DNA of 64,000 bases. Origin: Todiramphus chloris collaris. Its lineage: Eukaryota; Chordata; Aves; Coraciiformes; Alcedinidae. A program made the position numbers and the translations under genes. Shown piece by piece: positions 11,456-23,420 of this stretch. The number at the start of each line of letters is the position of its first letter. Position 1 is the stretch's first letter. The notes below the pieces were generated by a model. The model saw only the letters and a list, made by a program, of their open reading frames with translations, searched no databases and was not told the DNA's origin. Location of the stretch: contig JANVCC010000135.1 in assembly GCA_025345505.1 (NCBI GenBank), positions 248,001 through 312,000 of the forward strand. The letters are read 5' to 3'.

Positions 11456-11881
11456 AAGGCCACAAAGATGTTCAGAGGGCTGGAACATCTCGCCTACGAG
11501 GACAGGTTGAGGGAGCTGGGGTTGTTCAGCCTGGGGAAGAGAAGGCTCTGAGGAGACCTAATAGCAACCTCCCAGTACCTGAAAGGGGCTACAGGAAGGC
11601 TGGAGAGGGGCTGCAGTGAAAGGACGAGGGGTAACGGGTTTCAATTAGAGAAGAGTAGATTTAGATGGGGTATCAGGAAGAAGGTCTTTACATTGAGGGC
11701 GATAGAACAGTGGAATAGGCTCCCTAGGGAGGTGGTTGAGGCCCCATCCCTGGAGATACTCAAGGTGAGGTTGGACAAGGCTCTGAGCAGCCTGGTCTAG
11801 CTGAGGATATCCCTGCTCACTGCAGGGGGGCTGGGCTAGGTGACCTTCGGAGGTCTCTTCCAGTCCTAGCCATTCTATGAC
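11456..11881 (+). mobile_element. CR1 LINE 3' fragment
   Basis: Plus-strand orientation: GGCTGGAACATCTCGCCTACGAGGACAGG, GAGGGAGCTGGGGTTGTTCAGCCTGGGGAAGAGAAGG, GGAGGTGGTTGAGGCCCCATCCCTGGAG, ending GGTCTCTTCCAGTCCTAGCCATTCTATGAC. The start is truncated as usual. It is the mirror-orientation partner of the CR1 at 10068-10553. Confidence 0.93.
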
Positions 11882-12359
11882 TAATAACAGCTCAAAGATA
11901 CCAGCCAAGCATCACGCCAAGACTTCCTGCCGAGTAACACCCAAATGACCCAAGCTGATGTCCTGTTGCTCAGCAGCCTGGCCATGCTAACGCAGCATCA
12001 CCTCTGTGCAGAGCCACAGGAGCACTGAACCCTTGCAGGCTGGACCATGGAAGCGTAGAATGATTTGCGTTGGAAGGGACCTTTAAAGTTCATCTAGTCC
12101 AACTTTCAAAGGGTCCCTGACTGCCACAACGTGTGTGTCCATCCGTTTGGAGCCAGGTTGCTGTCCCTGTCACTTCAGGCTGCTTGTAGTGCATGAATTA
12201 GATGGGTTTCGGTGCTGTGCCCCATTTACAACTAATTGTGTGATATCCTAAAAGCCCAGAGGGGAGCAGCGGGTTCTCAATCGAGGTCCTGCCCCAGCCT
12301 TTACAGCCCCCCGTGAAGCAGCCCAAGCCCTGCAGTGCTGGAGGTCACAGCTCCTTTTT
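11882..12359 (-). mobile_element. Intergenic DNA with one short CR1 tail (12052-12120)
   Basis: GAAGCGTAGAATGATTTGCG followed by TTGGAAGGGACCTTTAAAG and TTCATCTAGTCCAAC is a diverged CR1 3' terminus of about 70 bp in minus orientation. The rest of the stretch shows no gene or repeat. Confidence 0.75.
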
Positions 12360-12600
12360 AAGGGTAATTTGGAGCCACAGAATTACCAGGGGGCTTCACG
12401 CCTTGCATTGTTAGTGCTTGTCAAATATTTATGAAAAAACAATCTGGGGATAATTAATTCAGCAGCGATGGCAAAGCCCGGCTGAGATTTCTTTGATGGA
12501 TATGATTGGTGCATGGACAGAGCTCTGCCAAGTCCAGGAAAGCGAATCATCAATAATAGATTTGTCAATAGACGCAAATATCATCAGATAAGGGAGCCTT
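12360..12600. promoter_or_regulatory. AT-rich island, candidate non-coding element
   Basis: Contains GGATAATTAATTC (about 12449-12460), CAAATATTTATG, a TCF/LEF-like CTTTGAT (12491-12497), GATATGATTGG and AATCATCAATAATAG. It is not a recognised repeat and differs sharply in composition from both flanks. Enhancer role is inference. Confidence 0.33.
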
Positions 12601-13799
12601 GAGTGCCACCTGGCCAACACAGCCCCACAGCCACCTGTGGCCAGTGCCCAAGAGATGGGCTCCAACCTGTCCCAACAAAACAGCCTCCCCACAGCTCCCA
12701 GTGCCCCCTTTCTGCACCGAAGCCTTGATGGCCAGTGGTAAGGGACCAGGAAGAGCATCTCCAGGGCCACTTCACACAGGGGACAAGGGGTGGGACACAA
12801 CCCGCTGCAGGGAGGGAGAGGCTGGGGGTAAAGAGCCCCGGCGGCACTGGCCATGTGCCATCATTCCTCCCTTCGGTGTCACTGTCATCCCCAGAGGAGC
12901 CCCTGCTCTGGGATCCATGGCACAAAGGCGACCTTGAGAACTTCAAGGGCCGTGCTCTTTCCCTGAATAGTTGCCCCGCTGTGCCCTGCCCGCGGGGTAC
13001 CCCTGACCCCGGCCCCGCCGCCCAGCAGCTTTTGGCCGGTCTGGGTCTGCGGGGTCTGGCTGGGGGCCGTGCACACTGAGCCCATTCATCCACCAGAAAG
13101 GGGCCCTTGTTCCCTGCAGACAGGCTCCAGGGGCCAGACCAGCTGCAGCAACGCGGGTCCACCCAGGGCACCAGGGCAGGAGCAGCCCCGGGCGCTTTGC
13201 AGCAGGCTGGCTCCAGGAGGACTGGCTGATGAGCAATGTTTCCCACTCTTGGCAGCAGTGGGTAGGGGTGCAGGCAGGGGTGCAGCACCCACAGCCTCCA
13301 GCACCCACACATCTTCCGTGGCTGGGGCAGACTGGGCTGGGATGTACGGTCCCGTTTCCCATGCACTGGGCAGGGACCAGAGCCTGTTGAATCCTGGCAG
13401 CCAGGGCATTGTCCCCTTCCCCTGGCACGTGCCACGCTGGGTGGACATGGAGCAGCATGGTGAGGAAATGCTGCAGGCTGGCTCAGGTGGAAGCCAGAGA
13501 GATGCTGGGGGAGCTGATGCAGTGATGACCTCAACCCATCCTACAGCCTCTCCCTGTTTCTGCTCCTGCTGGGACAAATCCCAGCATCCCACTTGCAGCA
13601 CCCTGGAGCCCCTGTCATGTGGAGCCATGAGTGGAGCACATTCCACGGGACATTCCCCATTCACGGGGGGTGCTGGGTTTGACTGGACCTGAGGGGGCCA
13701 TGCCACCCTGGGCAGGGTTGTCCCTACTCCCCACAGGCATCGGGGCTCCCAGCCGCCCAGGTTGCTTGCTCAGGCTGCTTCTCATCCATCTGCTCTCCT
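12601..13799. other. GC-rich intergenic DNA with long spurious open frames
   Basis: A 316-codon minus-strand frame (12584-13534) overlaps several others on both strands. The conceptual products are rich in Pro, Gly, Ser, Trp and Cys and have no domain, signal peptide or splice context. I regard them as chance frames in GC-rich DNA. Confidence 0.6.
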
Positions 13800-13965
13800 G
13801 TCACATCCTCGTCTCCCTGATTATTTTAATGAGGATAATGATTCACACCTGGGCAATTCAAACCCGCTAACAATAACAATTTTAATTAGTTTCCACTACA
13901 AATCTGAAACGTCGTCATTAACATTTAAAATGCTTGCGATTGGCAACTCTATCTAAAGCAAGGCC
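13800..13965. promoter_or_regulatory. AT-rich island, candidate non-coding element
   Basis: Two SOX-like AACAAT words (about 13868-13880) sit next to TTTAATTAG (TAATTA at 13883-13888), preceded by TTTAATGAGGATAATGATTC and followed by CATTAACATTTAAAATGC. The edges with GC-rich DNA are abrupt on both sides. Function is inferred from motif content. Confidence 0.35.
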
Positions 13966-14247
13966 TGGGTGGGCTGGGGGGAGCTGTGGGAGGGGTGGGC
14001 AAGGCTCAGGGGTGCAGGTGGGACGAGGGGCAAGGCCACGTACCCACACACTGTGGCCCTGGAGCCGTTTCAGCTGCACTCCAGTTAGGACCCAGCCTAT
14101 CACGGGGGTGGGTGGCAGGGATATGCATCATCCGGGCACTCGGGTGAGGGTGAGCAGGGACCAGCACTTTGGCACTTGGTGTCACCTTGGCTGCGCACCG
14201 AGGCATGTGAGCTGCAGCCTTTGGGGACTGGCATGTGCAGGCAGACC

Positions 14248-14580
14248 CATAGGATCATAGAATTATGGCTGGAAAGGACCTCTAGGATGGACACCCTTCA
14301 CCCACGCAATGATGCACCACGGGCATCTTGGTGCCAAGCACAGCAGGTCACCGTGCCCCATTCCACACACAGGGCACCAGGAGAAGAGAACAGGTCCCAG
14401 AGGCTTGCCTCACTTCCCCAAGAATCTCTTGAACCTCATAAACCTCTGCTTCCCCCAAAAGCTTTGCTGCAGACTTCCCACTGTCCCACAGCATCTTAAT
14501 CATAGAATCAGAGAACCATGGAATAGTTTGGGTTAGGAGGGACCTTTCAAGCTCATCTAGTCCAGCCCCCTGCAGTCGGC
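14248..14580 (-). mobile_element. Two short CR1 3' tails (14248-14288 and 14498-14580)
   Basis: Both copies are minus orientation. The first reads CATAGGATCATAGAATTATGG then CTGGAAAGGACCTCTAGGATGG. The second reads AATCATAGAATCAGAGAACC then GGGTTAGGAGGGACCTTTC and AAGCTCATCTAGTCCAGCCCC. They are only tens of bases long. The spacer between them is not recognised. Confidence 0.8.
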
Positions 14581-15662
14581 CTCCTCCAAGCTCACCCCAT
14601 GGTGCATCTCTTATCCCCAAGGGTCCTTCTCACCCAGGGTACCACTGCAGCTGGGGGGGTGAGGGGAGAGGGGCTCTGGGCAGGCTTCTGCAGTGTCTGA
14701 AGTGTGGACAGCACAATTCTGGGGCTCTGGAGATGCTGGGAGCCGAGCAGGGTTAAACACAGCTGCAGAGGAGACCTGCTGCAGCACATGTTTTGGTCCC
14801 ATAGGTCCCTCGTCTTTTCCTTAGCACGTCTCTGAATCCTCAGCAGCCTGATATGAGCTAACGTGGCCCAGTGTTCCCACTGCCCTTGCATCTGCCTGCG
14901 GTCTTTCTTCCGCTGGAGGCATCTGTGGCCCCGTTCATTCATGAGCTTTACCCTTGCTTGGCTTGCTCAGGCATGTGCAGCAGGGGACCACACTCCAAGA
15001 AGTTGCTTCAGGCACTACAGAGAACAAGGGGAAAAGACAACACCAATGATGCTTTGGTCCAGCTGTTGCCTCTGGGATGTGAGGTCTGTGTCCCCTAAGA
15101 TCCTGGACTCAGCTTTCCCTCAACACCAGCTCTGCCTGTATAGAGCAGAGACCTTCCCTGGCTGCTCCTGCAGCTCCTGGTGCTGATACTCGTCTGTCCC
15201 TGGAGGAAGCTGGAGGAAGAAATGCTTCCACAGTGCCCAGCTCAGGCAACCTGTCAGCTATCACATCAATCATTCAGCCAAGCCTGGCCTCACGGGATGT
15301 GTTTAGCAGGAGGATCTGGAAAAACACTGGGCGAGGATGTTAAGCGGCACATGTGGGGCCCGCGTGCGCGTCGGCCCAGCAGCGGGGCAGCGAGATGTTC
15401 TCCCGAAGGCAGCAGAAATGAGCAGCAGAGCTGAAGCTGCAGTTTCAGGGCAATAGGGAATCAGTGATGGGGGAGCAGCCGGGGCTCCTCCGGCCTAAGA
15501 TGTTCTGGGTGGCACAGGGTATAGGAGCTTGCAGGGTGTAGGATGGAGACTGTGGTTACTGGCAGGAGATGTGGCAGTTGCTTGGGGGAGGGTGACCCAC
15601 AGCTCATGCTGACTTTGTTGTCAGACTGGGGACAAGAGGGTGGTCCCCATGGCTGTTTGATG
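14581..15662. other. Intergenic sequence, no gene recognised
   Basis: No exon or repeat family was recognised in this interval. Open frames are short and lack domains. Confidence 0.55.
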
Positions 15663-15842
15663 TCATAGAATCGTGGAATCATAGAATCGTTTTGATTGGA
15701 AAAGACCTTTAAGATCATTGAGTCCAACCCAGCACTGACAATCCCACCACTAAACCATGTCCCACAGAACCTTTTCTACATGTCTTTTAAATACCTCCAG
15801 GGATGGTGATTCTACCACCTCCCTGGGTAGCCTGTTGTCCTT
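15663..15842 (-). mobile_element. CR1 LINE 3' fragment
   Basis: TCATAGAATCGTGGAATCATAG, GATTGGAAAAGACCTTTAAG, ATCATTGAGTCCAACCCAGC and later TACCTCCAGGGATGGTGATTC identify a CR1 subfamily whose tail has the AAAAGACCTTTAAGATCATTGAGTCCAAC form. It is minus orientation and about 180 bp. Confidence 0.92.
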
Positions 15843-16799
15843 GGAGCTGTTTCCCTCCAGGCTTGTCCAGCTCTCTGCGTGCTGATGGAGTTGCCTGTGT
15901 CCCGCCCTGCTGAGAGCTTTCTCCCAACCTGGCAAGCCTGGGGGTCATCAGGGTTGGAGCTGTTTCCCTCATGCCTGCCCTACCTGCTGTTGTGCAGGGA
16001 CACAAAGAGCTCTCCTGAGGCTGTGAAGGGCCTGTGGGCTTGAGCTGCCTGTTGTCACAGCACATGGATGGGAAGGGGACAGGGGCTGTGTCTCCACAGC
16101 AGACCAAGGCCACCATCAGGCAGGACACATCCTGCAGCCCCTCTGAGGGTAGGGAAGGACCAGTCATGCTGGTAAATGCCCCAGCCCAGCTGGATCCCAG
16201 TGTCAGCATTCTCCCTCTTGGCATGGTGAGATCCTGCCTGTCTTGTGCCCAGGGTGCAGTGGTCCCCAGCCCTGGGACCTGGGACAGGGAAGGGCTGTGC
16301 AACTTTCCTGCACCTCTTGTAAATGGGAGGTGCTGGGCAGTGGGGAGCAGCGTTGTGGCCAGGTCTTTGGGATGGTGAGTGCTGTTGTGGCCCCAATCCT
16401 GCATCCTTCTCCTGGGCAGAGATTCCCCTTTACCACTTCCCTCCAGGACCCCATGCCCAGGGAGTAGTCAAGACCAGCTCTTCTGCAGAATGGACACTGG
16501 CAGGGTGAGCATCCTTGTCCATAAGGGACCCTGAGCCTCTGTACCGTGCAGGGGACCCCTAGGCAGACTTCAGTGCTGCAGAGCATCCTGTCCACAGCAG
16601 AGAAGAAGACCACAACAAATATGGGATGATGATGAAGCCAACACAGGGTGGTAGCATCACTGCTGAGAGCCCTAGGCCATCCCTGCAGCCAGACTCTGGC
16701 CAAACCCAGGTTCATCAGCTTCATGAGGGGATGGCAGGCAGCAAGCTGCCAGGGCAGAAAGCATGAGTGGAGATTACAGCCACCTTCTCTCCCTCCCCC
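15843..16799. other. Intergenic sequence, no gene recognised
   Basis: GC-rich, with overlapping domain-free frames on both strands (longest 16203-16853 minus and 15787-16404 minus). No repeat was seen. Confidence 0.55.
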
Positions 16800-16985
16800 A
16801 GCTACACCGGCTGTTGTCTTAGTGTAAACAAGGTATTTAATATGCAGAAACACTCATTAGCATCTCCTGGTTTCAGCGGCACAGTGTCTGCAGCTGGACT
16901 CACGGGACGTGTCACAGGAAATCTCTACACACAACTTTTAATTACAGACAAATGGGTGGACACGTTGTCATTACCAGCTCCTGGC
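16800..16985. promoter_or_regulatory. AT-rich island, candidate non-coding element
   Basis: Carries a forkhead-type GTAAACA (16824-16830), GGTATTTAATATGCAGAAAC, CACTCATTAGCATC and TTTTAATTACAGACAAATGG. It is not a known repeat. This is a dense mix of FOX, POU-like and homeodomain-like words within 150 bp. Function is inferred. Confidence 0.33.
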
Positions 16986-18579
16986 GCTTCCTGCCAGGCC
17001 AGCTCTGCCTCACCTCCAGAGCAGCCCGTGGCCAGGGTGGAGCTGCCACAGATGCCAGGGGTTCTGGAGGGGGTGCTGGGGGTTGTGGGCATCTCTGGGG
17101 CATAAACAGGGACCTTCTGACAGCTGAGATGCAGCTCTGACACCATCAGCTTACTGCAGAGTGGAGCTGGGTGTAGGAACCCCGTCCCTATTTTTGAGGT
17201 GGGGGTCTTGGCAGGATGGGTCAAACCCTAGTGAGTACACAAGGAGACATGGATGGAGTTTCCCCCTCCTTCCCCTGGATTTTCACAGACTCTGCTTCCA
17301 GGTGTTCAAACCTCCGTGTCCTCCAGAAATGCTTACTGGACTACAGCCATCCTTGACCCTCTTTTCCACTCCTTGGCATCCTGAGGCTCATGATGACAAG
17401 GGGACAAGGAAACACTCAACCTTTTGCTGGGGTCAAACCAGAGGATCCTGGAATGGACCCTGTTCTTCTCAGTGTGCCAACAGCAAGGCAGCTGTGTAGG
17501 CTTGAAGGTCATCATGCAGACAGATGGTCACTGCTTATCCATCTTTACCCAACATCAGAGGTGTTGGCCCACACTGGACACTTCAGCATCCTAGTGCCCA
17601 TGCGTTTCCAGAGCCTGGAGCTGCCCATCTGTGGTTAGCTGGGCAGCCAGGTCCTGCCAGCTGGCTGCGGAGAGGAGCTGGGGGGACAGGGGGAACAGGT
17701 ATAAAATCCACCTCCTCGGAGGGAGCTTTCTGCAGGCAGGTGCCAGGGATGGTGCCAAGGCACCTGGCACAGTGGGGACAGCAGTCCTAGGCTGACCCAC
17801 AGCCTGCAGCCCTCTCTGCAGCAAGGCAGTGGGGAGAGGCCAAGCAGCCGGATGGACACCCCTCCAGCACAGCCCAGCTCTGCCCCGGTGCTGCTGGAGC
17901 CTGCACAGACCTCCCCTTCTCTGATCCTGGTGTCAAGAGCATGCCCAGGGCAGCGGTTTGACCTGGGGCATGGGCAGATGTGTCAATAACTTTTTCCATC
18001 ACACAAGGCGGCCGGCTGAGCTCCAGGGCTGGTATCTGATGCTGGGCTGCTTTAGAAAGCAGCTATTGTTGTCCTCCCGGGTTCACCTCTGAGCTCTGGG
18101 ACATCAGCCAGCTCTCCAGCCCCTGCTCGGGCAGGGGCTGCCTGCTCTAGAGCAGCGCTTTTTGAAGGCAATCTCATGCAGGTTTGCTTTTGCAAGCAAC
18201 TTAACGGCTGATGGTTTCGCACTTGCCTTCCCGTGGGGCCACTCGTGTGCTAGAGGGAGGGTGGAGAGGAGCGTGTAGATGTTTCACACACAACCTTTGG
18301 ATGTTGTGGAGGCTGCAGTAAGTGGTGCACAGGCTGCGGGGTGCAGCAGGCACTGGTGACCGCATCTGCACCGGGGCCCTTCCCTGCACAGGCTGCAGCT
18401 CCCAGGCAGATGCCTCCCTGGGGAGGCATCTGAACACAAGCAGGTTATAATGTCTCTTCCTGCAAAGCTTTTATCAAAAGCCGTTTGTTGGCTACCAGAC
18501 TCATCTACAATATCATCCCAGCAATGAGATGCCCCTCCTGAGGTGGGCAGCAGCAGCAACCTGCTAACCCAAGCCCCTA
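16986..18579. other. Intergenic sequence, no gene recognised
   Basis: GC-rich DNA with many short domain-free frames. I see no repeat, RNA gene or exon signal strong enough to report. Confidence 0.55.
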
Positions 18580-19018
18580 ATCACAGAATCACAGACTCAC
18601 AGACTCACATAATCATAGAATGGTCTGGGTGGGAAGGCACCTTTCAAGCTCATCTGGTCCAACCCCCCCTGCAGTGAACAGGGGCATCTGCACCTAGAGC
18701 AGGGTGCTCAGAGCCCCGGCCAACCTCACCTGGAATGGTTCCAGGGATGGGGCATCGACCACCTCGCTGGGCAACCTGGGCCAGGCTCTCACCACCCTCT
18801 GGGTAAAAAATTTCTCCCTTCTCTCCCATCTAAATTTCCCTCTTTTAGTTTAAAACCATCACTCCTTGTCCTGTCACAACAGACTCTGTTGCTAAAAAGT
18901 CTGCCCCCATCTCTCTGACAGGCCCCTTGAAGTATTGAAAGGCCACCAGAAGGTCTCCTCGGAGCCTTCTCTTCTCCAGGCTGAACACCAGCCTGGCCTC
19001 CCAGCAGAGGGGTTCCAT
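18580..19018 (-). mobile_element. CR1 LINE 3' fragment
   Basis: Begins with a short direct repeat of TCACAGA(A/C)TC words, then CATAATCATAGAATGGTCTGG, GGGAAGGCACCTTTCAAGC, CTCACCACCCTCTGGG and CTCTTCTCCAGGCTGAAC. It ends near CCCAGCAGAGGGGTTCC. Minus orientation. The minus strand still encodes LVFSLEKRRLRGDLLVAFQ, a CR1 ORF2 C-terminal signature. Confidence 0.93.
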
Positions 19019-21169
19019 CAGACTTCCAGGGACCTGAAAAGATGTTTCATTCACTCTGGCACCAGCCTTCCCATGCCAGTACACCCTGGACAGCTAGTTC
19101 AGGATGCGGGGTGCAGGATGCAGACTGGGATCTGTGCAGCATTGGAAGGAAGAACTGGCTCATTTACATATAATTTGGGCATCTGCATGCTGCGTGGCAA
19201 TGGGGCAGCTGTGCCTGACCCCTCCTCCCTCGGAGGGGCCAAACAGAGAGAGCAATATCTTGGGGTTGGGCTGGATTTCAGGAGCCCACGCTCCATACAA
19301 GGGCACAAATCAGCAGCTGAGCTGTGAGACCAGGAAGGAGTTACAGCAGCTTCCCGATGGCACACCCCTAAACACCCACCACACCCCAGTCTGTGAGGGT
19401 ACTGGCCACGTTTGTCATGCATCTAGTCCAGACCTGAGAGGGCATCTCCTTCTCTTCCTTCTCCTCCTCTTTCTCCTCCTCTTCCACCTCCTCCTCCTCC
19501 GGGCTGAGCGTAGTGCTGGCACCACTTCGCTGCATCCTCCCCAGGGACCTTCAAGCCAAGTGCAGGCAGAGCTGCTCTGCAGCCCGGGGTCACTGGAGGT
19601 GAGCAGGGAGGTGATGTGTAGGCATGTGGCCTGTCCTCCTGATGTAGCCCGAGGGCCCTCTGGTTCCCTGTTGCCCTCCCCTGACTGCTAAGTGAGCTGG
19701 GATCTCCTGGAAACATCAGGGATGCTGGAGGAAAGAATCCTGCCCAAACCCTCCCCAAACTCCAGTCTACTGCCCCTTAAAATTGCACCAGCCCCCCGGA
19801 TGCTCACAGCCAGCCACGTCCCAAATGCAGCTGTCTTAAAAATAACTCTCCCAAAACCCCAGCCTGGCTTGGCACCTGCTCAGCTCGGGGCTGGACGTGA
19901 GCAGAAGGAGCCGGGATGCGGCTCGGCGAGCAGCAGCCTCCAAACCCTTGTATCCTCTTGGCTGCCCGGATGGGTGTGTAACTATACACTTATATATAGC
20001 CTGGGCTTTCTTCACCACTGTGGTCTTGGAGCTGCCATTTCCTCCCTGCAGTGCTGGCACTGGGGTCACGGAGCCACATCCAGTGCCAGGGTGACACATC
20101 TCCCAAGGGACCACGGTCCCCGTTTCCCTAGGGGAAAGGCAGGGAGAGATGCAGCAAGGACAGGGGCCAGCCCGACAGGATCTGGGAGCAGGGAGGTGGG
20201 TGCCTGTGCAGGGAGGGCTGTCTGAGGTCTGAGGGTGCTGCCTGGGTGGGGATGGCTGAGGCAGGTTTGGGGGGGGGCACGGACAGATCAAGACTGTCCT
20301 AGCCAGGAGGAAGGGACACGAACAAGAAAAGACAGTCTGGAAAAACCTGAGGGTTTTTGTAAAGATGCTGCACTGGGAAAACCAGCAGGATTTACACCTG
20401 GAATGGGAAAATTGAGAGAGAGAAGGCTAGGAGGAGGGTCTCACCCAGGGTGGGGGGGGGAGCAGAAGTGCTCTGTGGCGCTCTCCATGGCAACTGCCAG
20501 AGCAAGGAGGGCTGGGAGGAGGATTAAGGGATGTGTTTTGGCCATGTTGATCCTAAGCTATTGCCTGAACGTCTGTGAATCACGATGGCTGTCCCTGTGC
20601 CTCTGTGTGCCCCCTGGAGTGCTCCCGACAGAGGTCTAGAGAAGCATCCAGCTGCTGCTTAGCAGAGGACCCTTCCGCCACCTGATCTGACATCAGAGAT
20701 AGGGGTGGTTTGGGGGCAAAAGTATCCAGTGCTTCCCAAAACCCAACAGCAGGGCATCTCTAGCTTCCTCTAGCTGGTGCCCCCACGCTAGACCCATCCC
20801 TGATGGGGATAAGCTTCCTGCTCCCTTGAATCCTTCCCAGCCACCTCTTGTGTCTCTTTTCTGCCTGCTGAACTCTGTGAGGAGAAAACTCCTCTCTGGG
20901 GAGGTATTTTCAGGCTTCTGCACCTTCCTGATGCTCACAGCCTTTCAGCACCACTGCTCTCGTGAGCCCCTTCCAGTCTGTCTGTCCTTCCCAGTCCATT
21001 CCTCGGCGTGCAGCCCTGTGCTGCATGCACCAAGAGGCAAGTGGCCGTGGACTCGTACGCAAAAGCAGAGGTGTCCCAGCTCCACTGAGAGCCAGGCAGG
21101 GACCACCTCCCTCGCCCCACGTCACTACCACCGGTGACCTGGATTCCTCCCTGAGACACAAGCCAGTGA
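19019..21169. repeat. Intergenic DNA with a pyrimidine tract at 19441-19500
   Basis: The 60-bp interval 19441-19500 is an almost pure CTC/TCC/TTC tract, a candidate triplex-forming mirror sequence. Elsewhere I see no gene. An AT patch with ACTATACACTTATATATAGCC lies near 19980-20000, and G-runs occur near 20269 and 20451. Confidence 0.6.
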
Positions 21170-21370
21170 CCTCAGCAATAAACAAAGAAGTGGAATAAAA
21201 CCAGGGCAAGATAGATGCCTGGTTTATAAGCTTTCTAAAAGCTTTTGACTCATTCAGAACTAACCTTAAATTGCTGTGTGATGGAACTGGTGGAAAATCA
21301 TCTGGCAACATCAAAGTCGTGCACCCATCCATCAAACGCAGGATAAAAATAGCCAGCATGTGAACGGGCC
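21170..21370. promoter_or_regulatory. AT-rich island, candidate non-coding element
   Basis: GCAATAAACAAAGAAG, GTTTATAAGCTTTC, TAAAAGCTTTTGACTC and GGATAAAAATAGCC lie within 200 bp of otherwise GC-rich DNA. A regulatory role is inferred and weakly supported. Confidence 0.22.
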
Positions 21371-23089
21371 CCGGGGCTGGTGGGAGGAGCAGGACCCCTG
21401 TGTTAACCTCCTCACCCTGACACAGCACCCTGCCTTCACCCTCAGGGCTGGGGCTCAGCACTTCACAGGGCTCAGCATCCTCAGGAGGATCAGCCCTGTG
21501 CAGGATGGGGCCTGAGAGCCGGCATCTCCCCCTACGAGATCCTTTGCTGGAAACATCCTTGGCTGGCATCCCACTGCTGTGCCTGGGCTTCTGCATCATC
21601 CCGTGGGACTCCAAGTTGGCATATTTGCTTCCCTGGCAAGGGTTAGAAAATAGACACAAGGTAAACGTGCTGCTTGGAAGAGTGAGGAGGAGTGTGACTC
21701 CTAAACAGAGCTGGAATGTCCCAGCTGAGCCCATCATCTCCCAAGGCCAACGCAACAAGGAGCATTGCCTAACGTCCACTCAACAGGGACAGAGAGTCCA
21801 GCCCAGCAAAGCTGGGCTCTACATACTCTGCATGTCAGAAAGCCAGACAGAAACCCCACCCCCTGAACAAGCCTGGTTGTGCACAGTGAGAGGCCAGCAC
21901 CAGCCACTTGGGATGGCAGCATCATCTGCCACCTCCCCATTGGGGTCCCACTGCCCTGTCAGCAGCATCCTCAGGAGAACTGACCCATCTGCAAACCCTG
22001 TGTGCAACCCCCGGATCTGATCTGCCACCCCCAGCACCGAGGGCTGACTTACCCAGAGCATCCACCCCAGATCTGCATCCAAGCAAAACATGCCAGGGGC
22101 TGGCACCCATGAGGAGCTGGGTTCAGAGTCGGGTCCAATCCTCTGGCACCCTTAGTGGGTGTCAGCCAGTGTGGCACTTGCACCAGGGGCATCCAGGGGC
22201 CAGGTTGGGTGCACGATCCCGGTACCAGCCAGCCGGCAGCGTGGTGGCCAGTGAGCCCATGCCACGCTGGGGACAGAGAGCTGGGAGCTCCCATGTGACT
22301 GTCTGCTTCGCCTGCCTTTCAGCAGAGAGCATTTGCGGCGTCAGATGTGCTGCTCCGATCCGAGGCTTTGAAGCGGCTTCTAATGCATTTCTAATTCCTG
22401 CTTATCGCTGGAGCCTGTCGGAGCTTGTCTCCCCAGCCCCTCTCAGTGCAGTGCTCTCAGCTCAGCTCCGTTACAGGAAGAGCTCAGCTTCAGACCTGTG
22501 TTTTTCGCCTGGGAATTCTCCCCACAACCCCCTGCCCCGGCTTGCACTGTGGTGAGGGAAGCTCACGCTACCTCAGCTCTCTGCCTGTCCCTCTTCCACT
22601 CTTTCCATTCCTTGGATGAGACGCTGGCCCATGCCAGGCTCTGCTGGCATCTCTGGGCTGGCAGGTGTCCCTCTGCTCATCTCATCACACCCTCTTTATC
22701 CACAGACCAGGTCATCTCCAGGAGCTGGGGGAAGCCTTGATGGGATGAACTCTGTAACCCATCTCCAAACTCAGCATCCCTGAGACACCTTCAAAGGGTG
22801 ACAGAAAGTCCCTGGTGGAGTAGACAAGTGAAGTGCCACTTATGCCAGGGCACTGCGTGCCCCAGAGCCATGGCCGTGGGGCAGGGAGCTGGGTCTCAGC
22901 CCTTGTGCCCTCCCATTTCAGACCGTGGCAGCACTGGGAAGGCAGCGGAAGGAGCAGCCTTGGCATCCCCACACCAGCCAGCACTCCTTGAAGGCTGAGG
23001 CACTTCTGTGCTCCTCGTATCTCCTGCGATGGGGAAATGGCTGTGTGCAAAGTGCTCTGAGGCTGCGGATGGGAAGTGCCCTCTGCACT
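21371..23089. promoter_or_regulatory. Intergenic DNA with a small AT-rich block near 22315-22420
   Basis: No gene was recognised. The 22315-22420 block has GCGGCTTCTAATGCATTTC, TAATTCCTGCTTATCGC and GAGCATTTGCGGCGTC. It looks non-repetitive and could be a small regulatory element. The remainder has only domain-free open frames (for example 20910-21779 minus, which overlaps the left edge, and 21908-22555 plus). Confidence 0.3.
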
Positions 23090-23175
23090 GTTCTGAAAGC
23101 TGTTATTAGCGCTAATGGCTCTTTTGCTGGGGATATTCAAATAGCAACCACTCCATTTTCATTGCAAATCTTTTC
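23090..23175. promoter_or_regulatory. Candidate element with a 12-bp ATTAGCGCTAAT palindrome
   Basis: The perfect palindrome ATTAGCGCTAAT spans 23105-23116, placing two ATTA/TAAT homeodomain cores back to back. Downstream lie GGATATTCAAATAGC and TTTTCATTGCAAATC, the latter close to an octamer-type motif. Binding is inferred from sequence only. Confidence 0.35.
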
Positions 23176-23420
23176 CTCCCTCCCTGCTCCCCCTCTGTGA
23201 GGAAAACAAAGGCTCCTCGCTGCAGAGTCCCAGCAAAGCCACTCTGGTTGAGGAAAACCAGCTCCCAGGGACCATCAGTGATGCCAGGGGTTGAGCCCAG
23301 GCTGCAGACACATGGCCTGGGTGTTTTGCAAAGGAAGGCTCCAAAGCATCTGCTAAACCAGCACTGGGGGAGCAAACGAAGCATCCTCGTGCGAGGAGCA
23401 GAGGATTGGGAATATAGGCT

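Noticed and set aside
12584-13534. 316-codon minus-strand open frame
   Set aside because: No domain, signal peptide, splice context or codon pattern. The product is Pro/Gly/Cys-rich and overlaps equally long frames on the other strand, as expected in GC-rich DNA.
20910-21779. 289-codon minus-strand open frame
   Set aside because: No family match or exon signals. Conceptual sequence is compositionally biased.
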